A program made the position numbers and the translations under genes. Below are positions 1 to 11,668 of a stretch of DNA of 64,000 nt, one piece after another. Origin of the DNA: Corydoras sp. C115 (Eukaryota; Chordata; Actinopteri; Siluriformes; Callichthyidae); the NCBI GenBank assembly GCA_019802505.1, contig JAFMOC010000011.1, positions 4,788,001 to 4,852,000 of the forward strand, read 5' to 3'. Below the pieces are notes generated by a model that ran no database searches, had not been told where the DNA came from, and saw nothing but the letters and a program-made list of their open reading frames with translations. Position 1 is the stretch's first letter; every line of letters begins with the position of its first letter.

Positions 1-448
1 GAGGAAGATAATGGATGGATGGATGGATGGAAAATGTGTATAATAAAACAAATATCATACAGTCTGTAACAGTAATTGCATTTATATGGTAATTGTAACT
101 CGTTTCTGTAATAATGAGGCTGGTTGGCTGACAGGTTCATTATTATACACCAATTACTCACTAAATTTAGGTATTTACATTGTCCCATTGCAACAGATGT
201 GTAAACTGAGCCAAACATTTTTTAACATTGTGGTTTTAATCGCAACTATTTACTTGATTATTTTTAACATTAAACTACATTAAAAAGAAAAAGTAAATAC
301 GTAAACAAGACTGCGGTTTTTAAGTGTTTTAGGACTGCACGTTTGTTACCCATTAATAATAATTTCAGAAAAAAACGCCTTATAAAGGAAACAGTAAAAC
401 ATCTAACAGGTGTAGTTTTCATTGCCATTCATGACATTTGTTTTCAGA
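1..448. other. Non-coding flank
   Basis: AT-rich DNA starting with a short (ATGG)n tract at 10-32, possibly the tail of a SINE outside the window. No gene is supported. Confidence 0.5.
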
Positions 449-583
449 CCCGTTTTCAATGTAACCCGCCTCCGTCTTCTTGATTGGTAGGCAATTGAAG
501 CGACAGTGAAATCGTCCAATCGGCGCTGCACTCTGAACATAAAAGTCGCTCGAAGCGCAGGAGGCGGAATTACAGAAAACGGG
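449..583. promoter_or_regulatory. Promoter-like GC-rich inverted repeat with paired CCAAT boxes
   Basis: A left arm at 449-473 and a right arm at 560-583 are imperfect inverted copies; the outer 9 and inner 8 bases match exactly. Between them lie ATTGG (483-487) and CCAAT (516-520) in opposite orientations 33 bp apart, and a TATA-like CATAAAAG (539-546). The block is CpG-rich in AT-rich surroundings. It could be the promoter of the oxidoreductase gene 5 kb downstream, or a bidirectional promoter that also serves a gene to the left. No first-exon donor could be assigned, so the target is inference. Confidence 0.4.
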
Positions 584-1603
584 TGTGATGAGTCGAAACA
601 GTCTACCAGCTATTAGCCAAGCGGCTAGCTGAACAAGCGGTCATTTTAATACTCTTATACAAAACGCACTTGCAAATGAAAAATACATGACACGAAAAAC
701 AAAACAATATTCTTACCAGTCGAATTTACCGACTTGGTCTTCGAACACTGCCGCTGCAAAAGATAAGAAATACAGAGAAAGCGGTAGCCTCGCTAACAAC
801 CAAGCCATTGCTGCAGAGAATCGACTCCCACAATTACCTCAGAACCCGATAGAGTCAAAGGCGGTGTTTCGAATGTTGCCATACGCACTATCCCTAAAAT
901 TTGTCTTAACAGGTTGTAGCAAAAAAAATTCTCGTGTTTGTTTGTTACATATCTATATTCATATATTTTGTGCCAATTTACTAGAAAACTGCATCTCATT
1001 TGCAGTTTTAGTCATAACTACAACATTAATAATAAATCACTACATAGTGAATATTGCGCTATTTGGGACGGAACCAGAAGCATGACAAGTTTGTCCACAA
1101 AGCAACGCTGCTAAATTCTTATTATAAGGCTGTTTCTTTCATAATTAAATGTCAAATCCCAATCGGTTATGCAAAAACGCCATGCTCTAAACGCCATTGT
1201 TATATGTCGTTACTTATAAATACATTTTTGAAGCCGACTTTTCATTACAAACGGGCAAGCTGCCTGGACACCTTTACAAGCGCCCAAGTGTAACATGTGA
1301 AACATGAAAATAATAAAATGGGAAATAAATTTGTTATCATTTTAATGGAATATCGTATTTTTGTCGTTTTTTCATTGTGTAAAGTACATTCACTTTGACA
1401 TATTATGATTTTATAGGCATCACTTTGTCCTTTGTCCATTTGTCCACCATTACTTTAGCTTTTAATTGATGGTTGATCACCTTGATTAAGTACAGTTCCA
1501 GTCAAAAGTTTGAAGACACCTCCTTATTGCTCCATTGTTCATTTTCTCCAATTACCATATAGATGGACTTTATAGTTTTACAATTATAGACTATAAAACA
1601 GCT

Positions 1604-1604
<1 letters not shown>

Positions 1605-1649
<45 letters not shown>
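1605..1649. repeat. Poly(T) tract, about 45 nt
   Basis: Uninterrupted thymine run inside an older dispersed repeat. Confidence 0.95.
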
Positions 1650-1650
<1 letters not shown>

Positions 1651-2330
1651 TTAGTACAGGTTGGTTGTCTGTTCTTTATTGGTCAGGACCATCACAAAAC
1701 CAAGAATTTGGTGGTGTATTGTTTATTGTCAGTTCTATGTGGTGAGGGGGTTTAGTGCAGCAGTGCTGCTGGAGTTTCATTTAAACACCTTAGTGACACT
1801 GCTGGGATAGGAATAATGCACCAACCAAATAATACCTGCTCGTGGTGCTACTAGTGGGGTCCCAACTATTAGAGAACAGAGTAAAGGGGCACTGTTACCA
1901 TTCATTCATTCATTCATTCATTCATTATCTTTCACTTTATCCTATATTAGGGTCGCGGGGGGTTCCCCATGCCCATCCAGGGGAGAACGTTTCGGGCGCT
2001 GGGCAGATACACCCAGGACAGGGCGCCAATCTATCGCTGGACACACACTCACTCCCACAGACACACACTCATACACACTCTATATGCGGCAATTTTTTTT
2101 TGAGAACTCAATTGACTTGATCCATGTTTTTGGACTGTGGGAGGAAACCGGAGAACTCGGAGGAAACCCACGCAGACACGGGGAGAACATGGAAACTCCA
2201 CCCAGATGGGGATTCAAACCGGGAATCCCTAGTGCTGAGAGGCGAACGTGCTAACCACTAAGCCACCGTGCTGCCGCACTGTTACCAACTTAGCAAATTG
2301 ATCACTATATTTAGAGACTTCTCAGACCCT
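1650..2330. repeat. Old dispersed repeat, split by a SINE insertion
   Basis: The segment with GCAGCAGTGCTGCTGGAG, 'accaaccaaa' and 'gagaacagagtaaagggg' resembles a high-copy repeat known to me from ostariophysan fish genomes; its class (probably a non-autonomous DNA element) is not certain. Related pieces occur at 3190-3330, 17940-18310 and 26640-26760. A SINE at 1901-2275 interrupts this copy. Confidence 0.5.
1901..2275 (-). mobile_element. DANA-like tRNA-derived SINE, full length
   Basis: Head at the right end (tRNA-like A box near GGCTTAGTGG and B box GGTTTGAATCC read on the minus strand); (ATGA)n tail at the left. It is flanked by a perfect 12-bp target duplication, GCACTGTTACCA, at 1889-1900 and 2276-2287, so the insertion boundaries are exact. 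Confidence 0.92.
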
Positions 2331-2630
2331 CTATCGATTTTCTTTAAGCGACGAGCAAGAACTCCAGCTACTTTTCTGGAGTTATTCGAGACTTTTGGAA
2401 ACTCTTAAGTGAACACACATGTGTGAGCCTCTTCGTGAAAATCTAAACATCTAGCTAGTTATGACGAAAGCTTATTTCAAAAGCAAAAAAAAATAATTTT
2501 TAAAAATTAAAAATTTTATAAAAAAATCAACAGACGAAGTTCATTTATTAAGAGCTCATTTGTAGTTATTTGTAGTCAGCAACTACTGACTTGTGATGTT
2601 CTCATTTGTAAGTCTCCTTGAATATATTTA

Positions 2631-2982
2631 TTCATTCATTCATTCATTATCTCCCGCTTTATCCTCTATTAGGGTTGCGGTGGGGTTCCCCATGCCCATC
2701 CAGGGGAGAACGTCTCGGGCGCTGGGCAGATAGACCCAGGACAGGGCGCCAATCCATCGCTGGGCACACACTCACTCACACAAACACACTCTATATGGGG
2801 CAATTTTGAGAACTCAATTAACTTGATCCATGTTTTTGGACTGTGGGAGGAAACCGGAGAACCCGGAGGAAACCCACGCGGACACGGGGAGAACATGGAA
2901 ACTCCACCCAGATGGGGATTCGAACCGGGAATCCCTAGGGCTGAGAGGCGAACGTGCTAACCACTAAGCCACCGTGCCGCCG
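2631..2982 (-). mobile_element. DANA-like tRNA-derived SINE, full length
   Basis: Same family and orientation as the copy at 1901. It is flanked by the perfect 12-bp duplication TGAATATATTTA at 2619-2630 and 2983-2994. Low divergence from the consensus of the other copies suggests recent insertion. Confidence 0.93.
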
Positions 2983-3189
2983 TGAATATATTTAGCACCT
3001 GCTAAATAAATAAATGTAGTTATACATATTTTTTATATTTATTTTTATATTCTTATATTTTTTATATTTTTATTTTATTTTTATATTTTTGCTTATTTTT
3101 CGTCCCATAATGTTTATTTCATAAACACGCAAATAGACTATTATGCAAACTAGATGATGACGTCCTTAGTGACTATTAGGACAGCCAAT

Positions 3190-3335
3190 AGCTACTTTCC
3201 TTACTGGGGAGTTGTTAACAGAGTAAAGGGAGCTAAGACAGTATGTAGTGTAGAACACAAACAGATGGACTACAGTCCGGAATTGTAAAACTACAAAGTC
3301 CATCTTTACGGTAAGCAGGACTGATGCAATGAATA
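3190..3335. repeat. Fragment of the old dispersed repeat
   Basis: Contains ACAGATGGACTACAGTCCGG and a following 'ttgtaaaactacaaagtcc' stretch, matching the same high-copy repeat as 1650-2330. Confidence 0.45.
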
Positions 3336-3480
3336 ATACATTGTAAAGTGGGGCGTTTCCAAATTTTTGACTGGTTCTGTATGTTCTTTGTTTTGTGTCA
3401 CGTGCGACTCAGACGTAAATAAGGAAGTGTGAGAGAGAGCAGATCGCTGTGCTGTGTGAAGCGGTAGGTCATCATTTCTC

Positions 3481-3485
<5 letters not shown>

Positions 3486-3543
<58 letters not shown>
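3486..3543. repeat. (CT)n microsatellite
   Basis: About 29 dinucleotide units, nearly pure. Confidence 0.95.
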
Positions 3544-3546
<3 letters not shown>

Positions 3547-3731
3547 TCTCTCATGCTGTTACACAAACAGCTGCATCTGTCAGACACGTTAACTTTATTT
3601 GTTTTAATGTTGCATTGTGTTCGTCATTCTTTGTCTTTGCGGTTTTAATGTACCTGTCGGATCTGTATTATATGCATCATGTCAAGTTCTGCTGAATTTC
3701 ATCTATTTCAAGAAAGTAACATTATTTAGGG

Positions 3732-4064
3732 CGGCACGGTGGCTTAGTGGTTAGCACGTTCGCTCTCAGCGCTAGGGATTCCCGGTTCGAATCCCCATCT
3801 GGGTGGAGTTTCCATGTTCTCCCCGTGTCCGCGTGGGTTTCCTCCGGGTTCTCCGGTTTCCTCCCACAGTCCAAAAACATGGATCAAGTCAATTGAATTC
3901 TCAAAAATTGTCCCATATAGAGTGAGTGAGTGTGTGCCCAGCGATGGATTGGCGCCCTGTCCTGGGTCTATCTGCCCAGCGCCTGAGACGTTCTCCCCTG
4001 GATGGGCATGGGGAACCCCAACGCGACCCTAATAGAGGATAAAGCGGGAGATAATGAATGAATA
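3732..4064 (+). mobile_element. DANA-like tRNA-derived SINE, full length
   Basis: Starts GCGGCACGGTGGCTTAGTGG (A-box region) with B box GGTTCGAATCC, ends GATAATGAATGAAT. A 14-bp duplication, AACATTATTTAGGG, sits at 3718-3731 and 4065-4078; the last GGG may belong to the element. Confidence 0.93.
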
Positions 4065-4079
4065 AACATTATTTAGGGA

Positions 4080-5480
4080 CGTATATTTAATATATGCATA
4101 TTAAGTAAAAATTGTAGACTGTGTTGCAGCAAATATACCAAAGATCCAGCATTAAATTTGGGGTGAAGTTTATTCATACACTGTGTAAAATAATACACCC
4201 CTAAAAATGATCAGAAGTGTTATTATTAATAAACCACTAATGTTACAGCAGATAACCACTGTTTTACCAACTGTTCACAACAACTGAAATATTGGTAAAT
4301 GATTGTTCTTTTGCTGTAGTCATGAAATGCTGACAAATGCTTTTTTGGTTTTAAAAAAAAATGCCACAGTTTCTTACAGATACACTTCCTCCTGATGATA
4401 AAAATCAGTAACAGGCTAATGTCATTTAGAAAAACTTGATATCATTTTATTTTAAATAGCATTTGTCATTCTGATTCTGATGATGTCAGATATTAAGATT
4501 GTTGTAATACAAACATTGATAAATTATTGTATTATAAAAAACATACATATGCTGTAATAACTATGCTGTTAGTAGTTTGAAAGAAAAATAAACTGAACAC
4601 TTGAATTCATTTTTTTAAAAGCTTAATAATAAACCAGACCATACTGAAAATGGTTAATCAATTGCTAGAGAATTACTACTTATGAGGTAGTAAACAAGTT
4701 CTTAAATCTTTGTCCAAAGATTTTACAAAACAAGTACTGTTCATCTGGGGTATTATTATTGAATTTAACTGATCTACCCAACATTAATTGTTATATAGTT
4801 TAATTTGTTGTTCATCTCATGTTCATACTCAAAGTAAGTTGACTCCAGCGTTCTTAAAAAAGTTAAAACTATTAATATATTTTCTTGTCAAATTAATTAT
4901 TATCTAAAAAAAAGATAATTTGAGAAATGTCTAAAAAATATTTCATAGAGCTGGGTTTATCATTTTGTAACAAACAATAATTAACCATACCTCCTGTCAA
5001 TACAGTCTTTCCCAGACCTGCTTTGGAATTATTTCCTGCTTTAAAATGATTTAACTATTGAGTTAATCAACAATCCGTGGTATCTTTTAGATAAAGCAAA
5101 CACTTTGGTAGATTTCAGGTCTACATACATGTTAGACCATCATAATAATACATATACTAAAAAATAAAATAATTAGTTGTTAGTGTTCTCCTAAAATCCA
5201 TTTAATAGTTTTAATCATTCAATCATTTAAAATTTTCATTCTCTTCTATTAGTTAAGTTTAAATCAATAACTATATTAATAATAACAATAATAATAAAAA
5301 ATGTTTAAAATAATATTTTAAATGTTTGATATATGCATACATTTTTTACCAAAATGCATTACATTTATGACCCTAACATATGTCATTATCCAGATGTAAA
5401 ACCAAAGGCAGAAGTGAGACATATGACTAATATTATCTGCAAAATGTTTTTGTATCTGCTTCCTAATATCCTTAATCTTT
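4080..5480. other. AT-rich gap before the oxidoreductase gene
   Basis: No ORF of note, no recognisable repeat and no conserved-looking element. It probably belongs to the 5' intron of the oxidoreductase gene. Confidence 0.5.
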
Positions 5481-5501
5481 ACGCTGTAGGCTTGTGTTAA
5501 C

Positions 5502-5594
5502 ATGCCATCACCAGTTAAAATTATTGTGGTTGGAGCAGGGAGCCGCGGTGAGACGTACTCTGACTATGCTTCATTACACCCTGATCGTTTGCAA
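5502..5594 (+). CDS. Oxidoreductase coding exon 1 (Rossmann glycine loop)
   Basis: Thirty-one codons starting MPSPVKIIVVGAGSRG, a beta strand leading into the GxGxxG dinucleotide loop. It ends CAA|GTATGT in phase 0. The acceptor is GCTGTAG at 5484-5490, so 11 nt of 5' UTR lie in this exon and transcription must begin in an unseen upstream exon. Confidence 0.92.
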
Positions 5595-8464
5595 GTATGT
5601 CGTAAATTATTCTGGTTTTGTGGTGTATTGATCACTATTAAGTGATCTATTAATTAAATAATTCTAATAATAATCTTATTTTTTGTTGGTAAAAGTGGAA
5701 TTATAAATTCTGCCCCCATCATAGATAGTCGGAGTTGCCGATCCAAGATGCTTTGCAAGAAAAAAGCTCCAAGAGTCTCATAAAATTGCTGATGAAAATG
5801 TATTTGATGGTAATACTAATTATTATATAGAACAATTTATGATTTAAATTTATTAAGAACTTATTGCCAACTGGTATTTTTGTAGATTGGCTTTGTTTGA
5901 CAGAGAGGGAGAAGTTTGCCGATGCTGTATTTATTTGCACTCCTGATCGGCTTCATAAGGTTGGTAAACTCTAACATCATGCATTTTTTAAAAATGATAA
6001 TCTTTCTTCCAAAATAATTTATTAGCATTGAACACTTTTTGTTTTTTTTTACTTCATTATTGTTTTTCATTTTATTGGATTTGTCCCAATCTCACTTTCA
6101 ATATATTCATGATATATTAAACAGCATATCTAATAAATAGCAATGAACTTGGACAGTTTGGTCAAGCATTTGCCTTACACAGAGATCTTTTTAATATTTA
6201 GCCTCAATCAGTCAATTTTATTTCTTCTACATATTTATTGAAAGCTGTGGAAACTGGTTTAAAACCAGAAAGATGAGACACATTCTTTAGGCAAATGGAA
6301 GCTGTATTTCATGTAGCTCTTTGATGTCAAATGTTACATTGATGAAGGTTACATAATTTGTTGCTTGTTGATGTGGATTAATTCTCTAGGATTACAATCC
6401 ACATTGTCTAAATCAGTCAGTGTTGAATGTTGTTATTAATGTTGACAGGAACCTGCAGTTATTTTAGCAAAAATGGGATACCATATTCTCCTGGAGAAAC
6501 CAATGGCTGTAAGTAAGCTCACACATACAACACCTTCATTCTCGGGATGAAACTTGTTTTTAAGGATAATGGATCAAGAATATGGCAAGTTAATTTTGTT
6601 TCAGTTGTTTTGCAATAGCACAGTAAAAAGAAATATTATAACGATCAAATTACATCTACACCTGGTAAAATGGGTGGTTCTGGACCTTATTGGCTGAGCC
6701 ATCGACAATAATGCACACCTCTGAGCGCTTCACATTCGTAGCAATGCGTGATGTACATTACATTATTTAAAATCATGTATCATAAAATATAGATTAGATA
6801 GAAATATATAGAAATATAGATTAATATAAACAGTGAGCTGATTCCTTATGAGCAATAAGCTGGTAACGTGTTTCTTAGCAATCAATGTTAACTTTAAAAA
6901 CCAGATAATATTACATTACAGTAACCAGTTTATTAGTAATTTTGTTTTAAGTAAACATTTATAAATTAAACCTTGTTTTTTAAATAATAGTCTATTTATT
7001 ATCATCTTATAAAACCAATTTGTCACTTGAGCTTGTGTATTATTGTGAATGAATCATGGTAAAGAGGTGTAAAAGTACTTAATGATTTAATATGATCATA
7101 CACAATGTAAAAACTTAAATGTTTATGGTACTTCTTTTTTATTTATTATTTTGCAGGTGACATTAGAGGACTGCAAAGAGATTGCTAACACTTGCGTTCA
7201 GAGTGGTGTGATACTAATAGTGTGCCATGTTCTTCGATACGACCCTCTTATTAGCAAAATAAAAGTAAATACACTGTGTACATTTTGTTTTCATGTTTTA
7301 TTATTTTTCGGTACCTGGTTTTAATGTGTGAAACTGAACACAAATCTTTCAGGTCCTGATTGACAGTGGTGCAATAGGTGATGTTATTCATATCCAGCAC
7401 TTTGAACCAGTAAGATCTGCTTTCTGTTTAATTAAAATGGTACTAGTTTCTACAGTTTGTGTACATAATCACTCTATGTTTGCTAGGTTGGCTTCTATCA
7501 CTTTGCGCACTCATTTGTTAGAGGAAACTGGAGAAATAAGACAGAAAGCTGTTTTTCTCTGTTAGGCAAATCCTGTCATGATTTAGACCTGATTCGTCAC
7601 TGGGCCGGAGGACGCAGGTGTGCAGTTTCACATTGTATTTGCTTATTCATAAAAAAGAATTTATAGAAATTAGAAGAAGTCTTAGTTTTATTTAACACAT
7701 TTGTGATTTTCATTCATTTTTAGATGTTTAAAGGTTTCATCATTCGGATCCCTGAGCCATTTCCGAAAAGAAAACAAGGTTTGTGATGAAATGACTAAAA
7801 AAACACCAATACAAAAACAATACCCTTGATTAAGAATAAGCCTGTATTCAGCCACCAGGGGCAGCAAATCGTTGCTTGGACTGTTCTGTTGAGAACACTT
7901 GTCCCTACTCAGCCAACAAGATTTATCTGGACAGAGTTAAGAAGGTAAAATGGGCCTTAACCCTTTTAGTTAATTCATTTTTTTAAATAATCAATAAGTA
8001 ATTAGTAGTAATTGAGTGGTAATAACGAAATTAGTAGTTATTTCAAAATCTACTGAGTGTTTACCCATATTTAAAGACATCAAAGGAAAAAAAACGTCAA
8101 TGTTCATTCATCCATTATCTTCCGCTTTGTCCTATATTAGGGTCGCGGGGGGGTTCCCCATGCCCATCCAGGGGAGAACATTTCGGGCGCTGGGCAGATA
8201 CACCCAGAACAGGGCGGCAATCTATCGCTGGGCACACACTCACTCACACAGACACGCACGCATACACACTCTATATGGGGCAATTTGGAGAACTCAATTG
8301 ACTTGATCCATGTTTTTGGACTGTGGGAGGAAACCCAGAGGAAACCCACACGGACACGGGGAGAACATGGAAACTCCACCCAGATGGGGATTTGAACCGG
8401 GAATCCCTAGCGCTGAGAGGCGAACGTGCTAACCACTAAGCCACCGTGCCACCCATGTCAATGT

Positions 8465-8512
<48 letters not shown>

Positions 8513-11003
8513 CCTATTTTAATATGTTACATATTTTGCAATCATGGGTTTGGCTTTTTTTTAAATCCAGGAGTGTACACTAGATGACTAAGAGTATGTG
8601 GATACCTCATTACCACACATGCTGTTTAAACATGTACAATAATACACTGCCCCCTACACACCTTTCCAGTGAACTATTATGGTCTCCACTCTTCCAAGGT
8701 TTTCTAGTTAAAATAAAGGTGTGTGGTGAGGTTGAGATCAGATTTTCCAAACACACATTGTCGTTTCTTCACATTCTTTTTCTCCCACCATGTTTTACTA
8801 GTCTTGATTTGTGCATAGGGGAAAAAACAATAAAAGAAGGATTTTAAATCGCTGCTCAGACCTGTATGGGTGTCCATCCATTGTCTTGACCATTTTGTGA
8901 CTGTATTTCTTTTTAAATGCTACTTTGTGTTTCAGGGCTGGGTGCGATGGCCAGTGTCTGTTGTGTGCTCAAATTCTCTTCCTGATATAGAATCTGTGAC
9001 TGAGGCTTTGAAAACAGGTCCATATGGCCGCTGTGTGTATGAATGTGACAATGATGTGTGCTCAAATCAGGTCAACATACTACACTTTTATCTTTGAAAT
9101 CTATAGTCATAACGTCAAGGGAAATCATTTTCAATTCCTGTTATGTTAGGTTGTTAATATGGAATTTGAAGGCGGGCTTACTGCTTCCTTTACCATGGTA
9201 GCATTCACAGAAGAGATTTGCCAACGAAAAACAAGCATCCATGGCACCAGAGTAAGCTATCATTTATCACATGACTATCATTTAACAGTTCCAAAGATTG
9301 TAGTCCTAATTTGTTGTTTTTAAGTTAATTTCACTTTCATATTTACTCCACAGGGGGAGCTGTCCTATGATGGGTGTAAAATTAAAGTATTTGACTTCCT
9401 AACTCAAACATGTTCAAAGCACACCGTGAACATATCGCATGTGCCTGAAAAATTTATTAGTAGTCATGGAGTTGCAGATTATCACCTCATTGAGGCCTTC
9501 ATTTCAGCTGTTGAGGTTAGTTATCGTTATCACATCAGATAATGTGTTTTATTTTTCTTATCTAATTCTTATCTAATTATCTTCCACTTAATCCTATACT
9601 AATGACTAGGGTTGTGTGGGGTAGGGGGTTCCCCCTGCCCATCCAGACGAGAACGCTTCGGGCATGTGGGAGATACACCCACCGTCACTGGGTATACACT
9701 CACTCACACAGAAACACACACATACACTATATGGGGCAATTAAGAGCAGCCAATTTACCTTGAATCCAGGTTTTTAGACTGTACGATGAAACCAGATTAC
9801 CTGAAGAAAACCCACATGACACGAGAAGAACATGGAAACTCCACCCAGATTAGGATTCAAACGTTCTAACCACTAAGCCACCATGTAGCCTCATATTCCA
9901 TCCATCTATTATCTTCCGCTTTATCCTCTATTAGGGTCGCGGGGGGGTTCCCCATGCCCATCCAGGGGAGAACATTTCGGGCGCTGGGCAGATACACCCA
10001 GGACAGGGCGCCAATCTATCGCTGGGCACACACTCGCACAGACAGACACGCACGCATACACACTCTATATGGGGCAATTTGGAGAATTGATCCATGTTTT
10101 TTGGACTGTGGGATGAAACCGCGGTGGGGTTCCCCATGCCCATCCAGGGGAGAACATTTCAGGCGCTGGGCAGATACACCCAGGACAGGGCGCCAATCTA
10201 TCGCTGGACACACACTCACTCACACAGACACGCACGCATACACACTCTATATGGGGCAATTTGGAGAACTCAATTGACTTGATCCATGTTTTTGGACTGT
10301 GGGAGGAAACCGGAGAACCACGCGGACACGGAGAGAACATGGAAACTCCACCCAGATTGGGATTCGAACCAGGAATCCCTAGTGCTGAGAGGCGAACATG
10401 CTAACCACTAAGCCACCGTGCCGCCCTCATATACAGAACAGTCTTATACATCCATCCATTATCTCCTGCTTTATCCTCTATTAGGGTCGAGGGGGGGTTC
10501 CCCATGCCCATCCAGGGCAGAACGTCTCGGGCGCTGGGCAGATACACCCAGGACAGGGTGCCTATCGCTGGGCACACACTCACTCACACATACACACTCT
10601 ATATGGGGCAATTTTGAGAACTCAGTTGAGTTGGGAGGAAACCGGAGAACCCAGAGGAAACCCACACAGACACGGGAGGAACATGGAAACTCCACCCAGA
10701 TGGGGATTCGAACCGGGAATCCCTAGCGCTGAGAGGCGAACGTGCTAACCACTAAGCCACCGTGCTGCCCTGTAGCCTCATCTTAAAATATATATATTTT
10801 TAAATCACCTGATTAGTGGAGCCATTACATGAATGTTTGCTGTACATCTGTTTTTTTTGTTTTTTTTTATACTGTAGAGTGGAAACCCGCAGCTTGTCCT
10901 GTCTGGACCAATGGAAACTTTGGCGAGTCATAGGCTCGTGTTTGAGGCTGAACGCGCCCGTCTTGAGAACAGAGTTGTGTATTGTGCTACTGATTGTGAC
11001 TAG
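5502..11003 (+). CDS. Gfo/Idh/MocA-family NAD(P)-dependent oxidoreductase, complete 13-exon gene
   Basis: Coding exons, all bounded by AG and GT and joining in phase: 5502-5594, 5725-5809, 5886-5959, 6449-6508, 7157-7264, 7353-7409, 7487-7617, 7724-7778, 7852-7944, 8936-9070, 9150-9251, 9354-9515, 10878-11003 (TAG). They total 1281 nt, 426 residues. The N-terminus is a Rossmann fold with G11-x-G13-x-x-G16 for the dinucleotide. The family's EKP motif is at 100-102 and an HDLD motif at 190-193; both are typical of the substrate-site half of this family. No signal peptide or membrane segment is visible, so it is probably cytosolic. A cysteine cluster (C229, C232, C238, then C285, C289, C294) follows the catalytic region. 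The substrate cannot be told from sequence; family members act on sugars, inositols and related polyols. The start is the first ATG after the acceptor at 5490, so an upstream non-coding exon is likely. I do not recognise an established gene name. Confidence 0.93.
6449..6508 (+). CDS. Oxidoreductase coding exon 4 (EKP motif)
   Basis: Twenty codons, phase 0 on both sides, encoding a helix then HILLEKPMA. The Glu-Lys-Pro triplet marks the end of the nucleotide-binding domain in Gfo/Idh/MocA proteins, and its lysine is catalytic in characterised members. Bounded by GACAG at 6444-6448 and GTAAGT at 6509. Confidence 0.92.
7852..7944 (+). CDS. Oxidoreductase coding exon 9 (Cys-rich insert); start chosen by phase
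   Basis: Two AG acceptors lie close together (exon start 7852 or 7859). Only 7852 keeps the frame with exon 8, giving PPGAANRCLDCSVENTCPYS. The exon carries three of the clustered cysteines, C229, C232 and C238. Use of the downstream acceptor would delete 7 nt and shift the frame. Confidence 0.88.
8105..8456 (-). mobile_element. DANA-like SINE in intron 9 of the oxidoreductase gene
   Basis: Full-length copy, antisense to the host gene, flanked by the 9-bp duplication GTCAATGTT at 8096-8104 and 8457-8465. A 42-nt poly(A) run follows immediately at 8469. Confidence 0.92.
8469..8510. repeat. Poly(A) tract, 42 nt
   Basis: Uninterrupted adenine run in oxidoreductase intron 9, next to the SINE duplication. 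Confidence 0.95.
9568..9883 (-). mobile_element. Older, diverged DANA-like SINE in intron 12
   Basis: Recognisable by GGGGTTCCCC, ACACTCACTCACACAG, ATGGGGCAATT and the terminal ACCACTAAGCCACCATG, but with many substitutions and an internal deletion. Its head end served as target for the composite insertion that begins at 9895. Confidence 0.75.
9895..10770 (-). mobile_element. Dimeric (composite) SINE: two DANA-like copies plus a 25-bp linker, inserted as one unit
   Basis: The left SINE (9895-10425) has an internal partial duplication joined at about 10121. A 25-bp non-SINE linker follows (10426-10450), then a second SINE (10451-10770). One perfect 11-bp target duplication, TGTAGCCTCAT, flanks the whole dimer (9884-9894 and 10771-10781); none flanks the parts. 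The linker and the internal junction recur at 18827-19711, where the linker is genuine target-site DNA. The dimer is therefore probably a retroposed copy of that locus. Confidence 0.85.
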
Positions 11004-11656
11004 CAGGTGAAAACCGGAAGCAATTTTAAATCACTTCCTTTAGGAAAAAAAAAAAGGAAGAATTCGGGATACTCTGTGACTTTACATATGGCATAATCTC
11101 TTTTTACATTTTAAACACTATTTTCTCTTCTTAAATCTAATTTAGGACTAATTAATAATTAATTATTTACTTATCAGCATTGAGAAACAACAATAATTGT
11201 TCTTTTATGTAATGCATACTGTGAGAAAAGTATTTAATACTGCAACATAAAGCCATTTATGTAAAATGTGAATCATTTTAATATTACCTCATTAATTACA
11301 CAGTTGAAATGTTATGCACAGTAAAGAATGAAGGTGCTAATTTCTGAAAAAGGCCAATTTGCAATGAGAGTAATGCTGATGGTGCTTTGTGTGGAAAAAC
11401 AAAAAAACAAATCTGTCATAGTTTTTAGGTCGCCATAACATATTATTGCCCAGAGGGGTCAATCTTGTTCTATAAAATCCTTTGCTAGTTTTCTGTTTGA
11501 TTTAGAACTAATCTACAGATAGACATCTAGATTAATTAGACACTAACCTTTTGCTGTATGTTTTATAAATCCATTTTTATTGTCAATGATGCTTTTACCT
11601 TTAAACTTCACTGTGGCAATTCATTAAATTTACTGCTCACACCTCAGTAATGTGCA
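11004..11656. other. 3' flank of the oxidoreductase gene
   Basis: AT-rich sequence following the TAG at 11001-11003. No AATAAA signal was found close to the stop, so the 3' end of the mRNA is not placed. No other gene seen. Confidence 0.5.
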
Positions 11657-11668
11657 CTCAATTATTCA

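Noticed and set aside
687..1085. 132-codon ORF after the promoter-like inverted repeat
   Set aside because: No recognisable family, no clear splice donor joining it to other exons, and the C-terminal half is low in complexity. It could be a leader exon but cannot be supported as coding.
3730..3800. tRNA gene suggested by A- and B-box-like motifs
   Set aside because: The tRNA-like segment cannot fold as a complete tRNA with acceptor stem and is always followed by the SINE body; it is the SINE promoter head.
10065..10340. Cys-rich ORFs (CVCVSECVPSD-type), here and at about 20 other places
   Set aside because: All are translations of the SINE body; their positions follow SINE copies exactly in both orientations.
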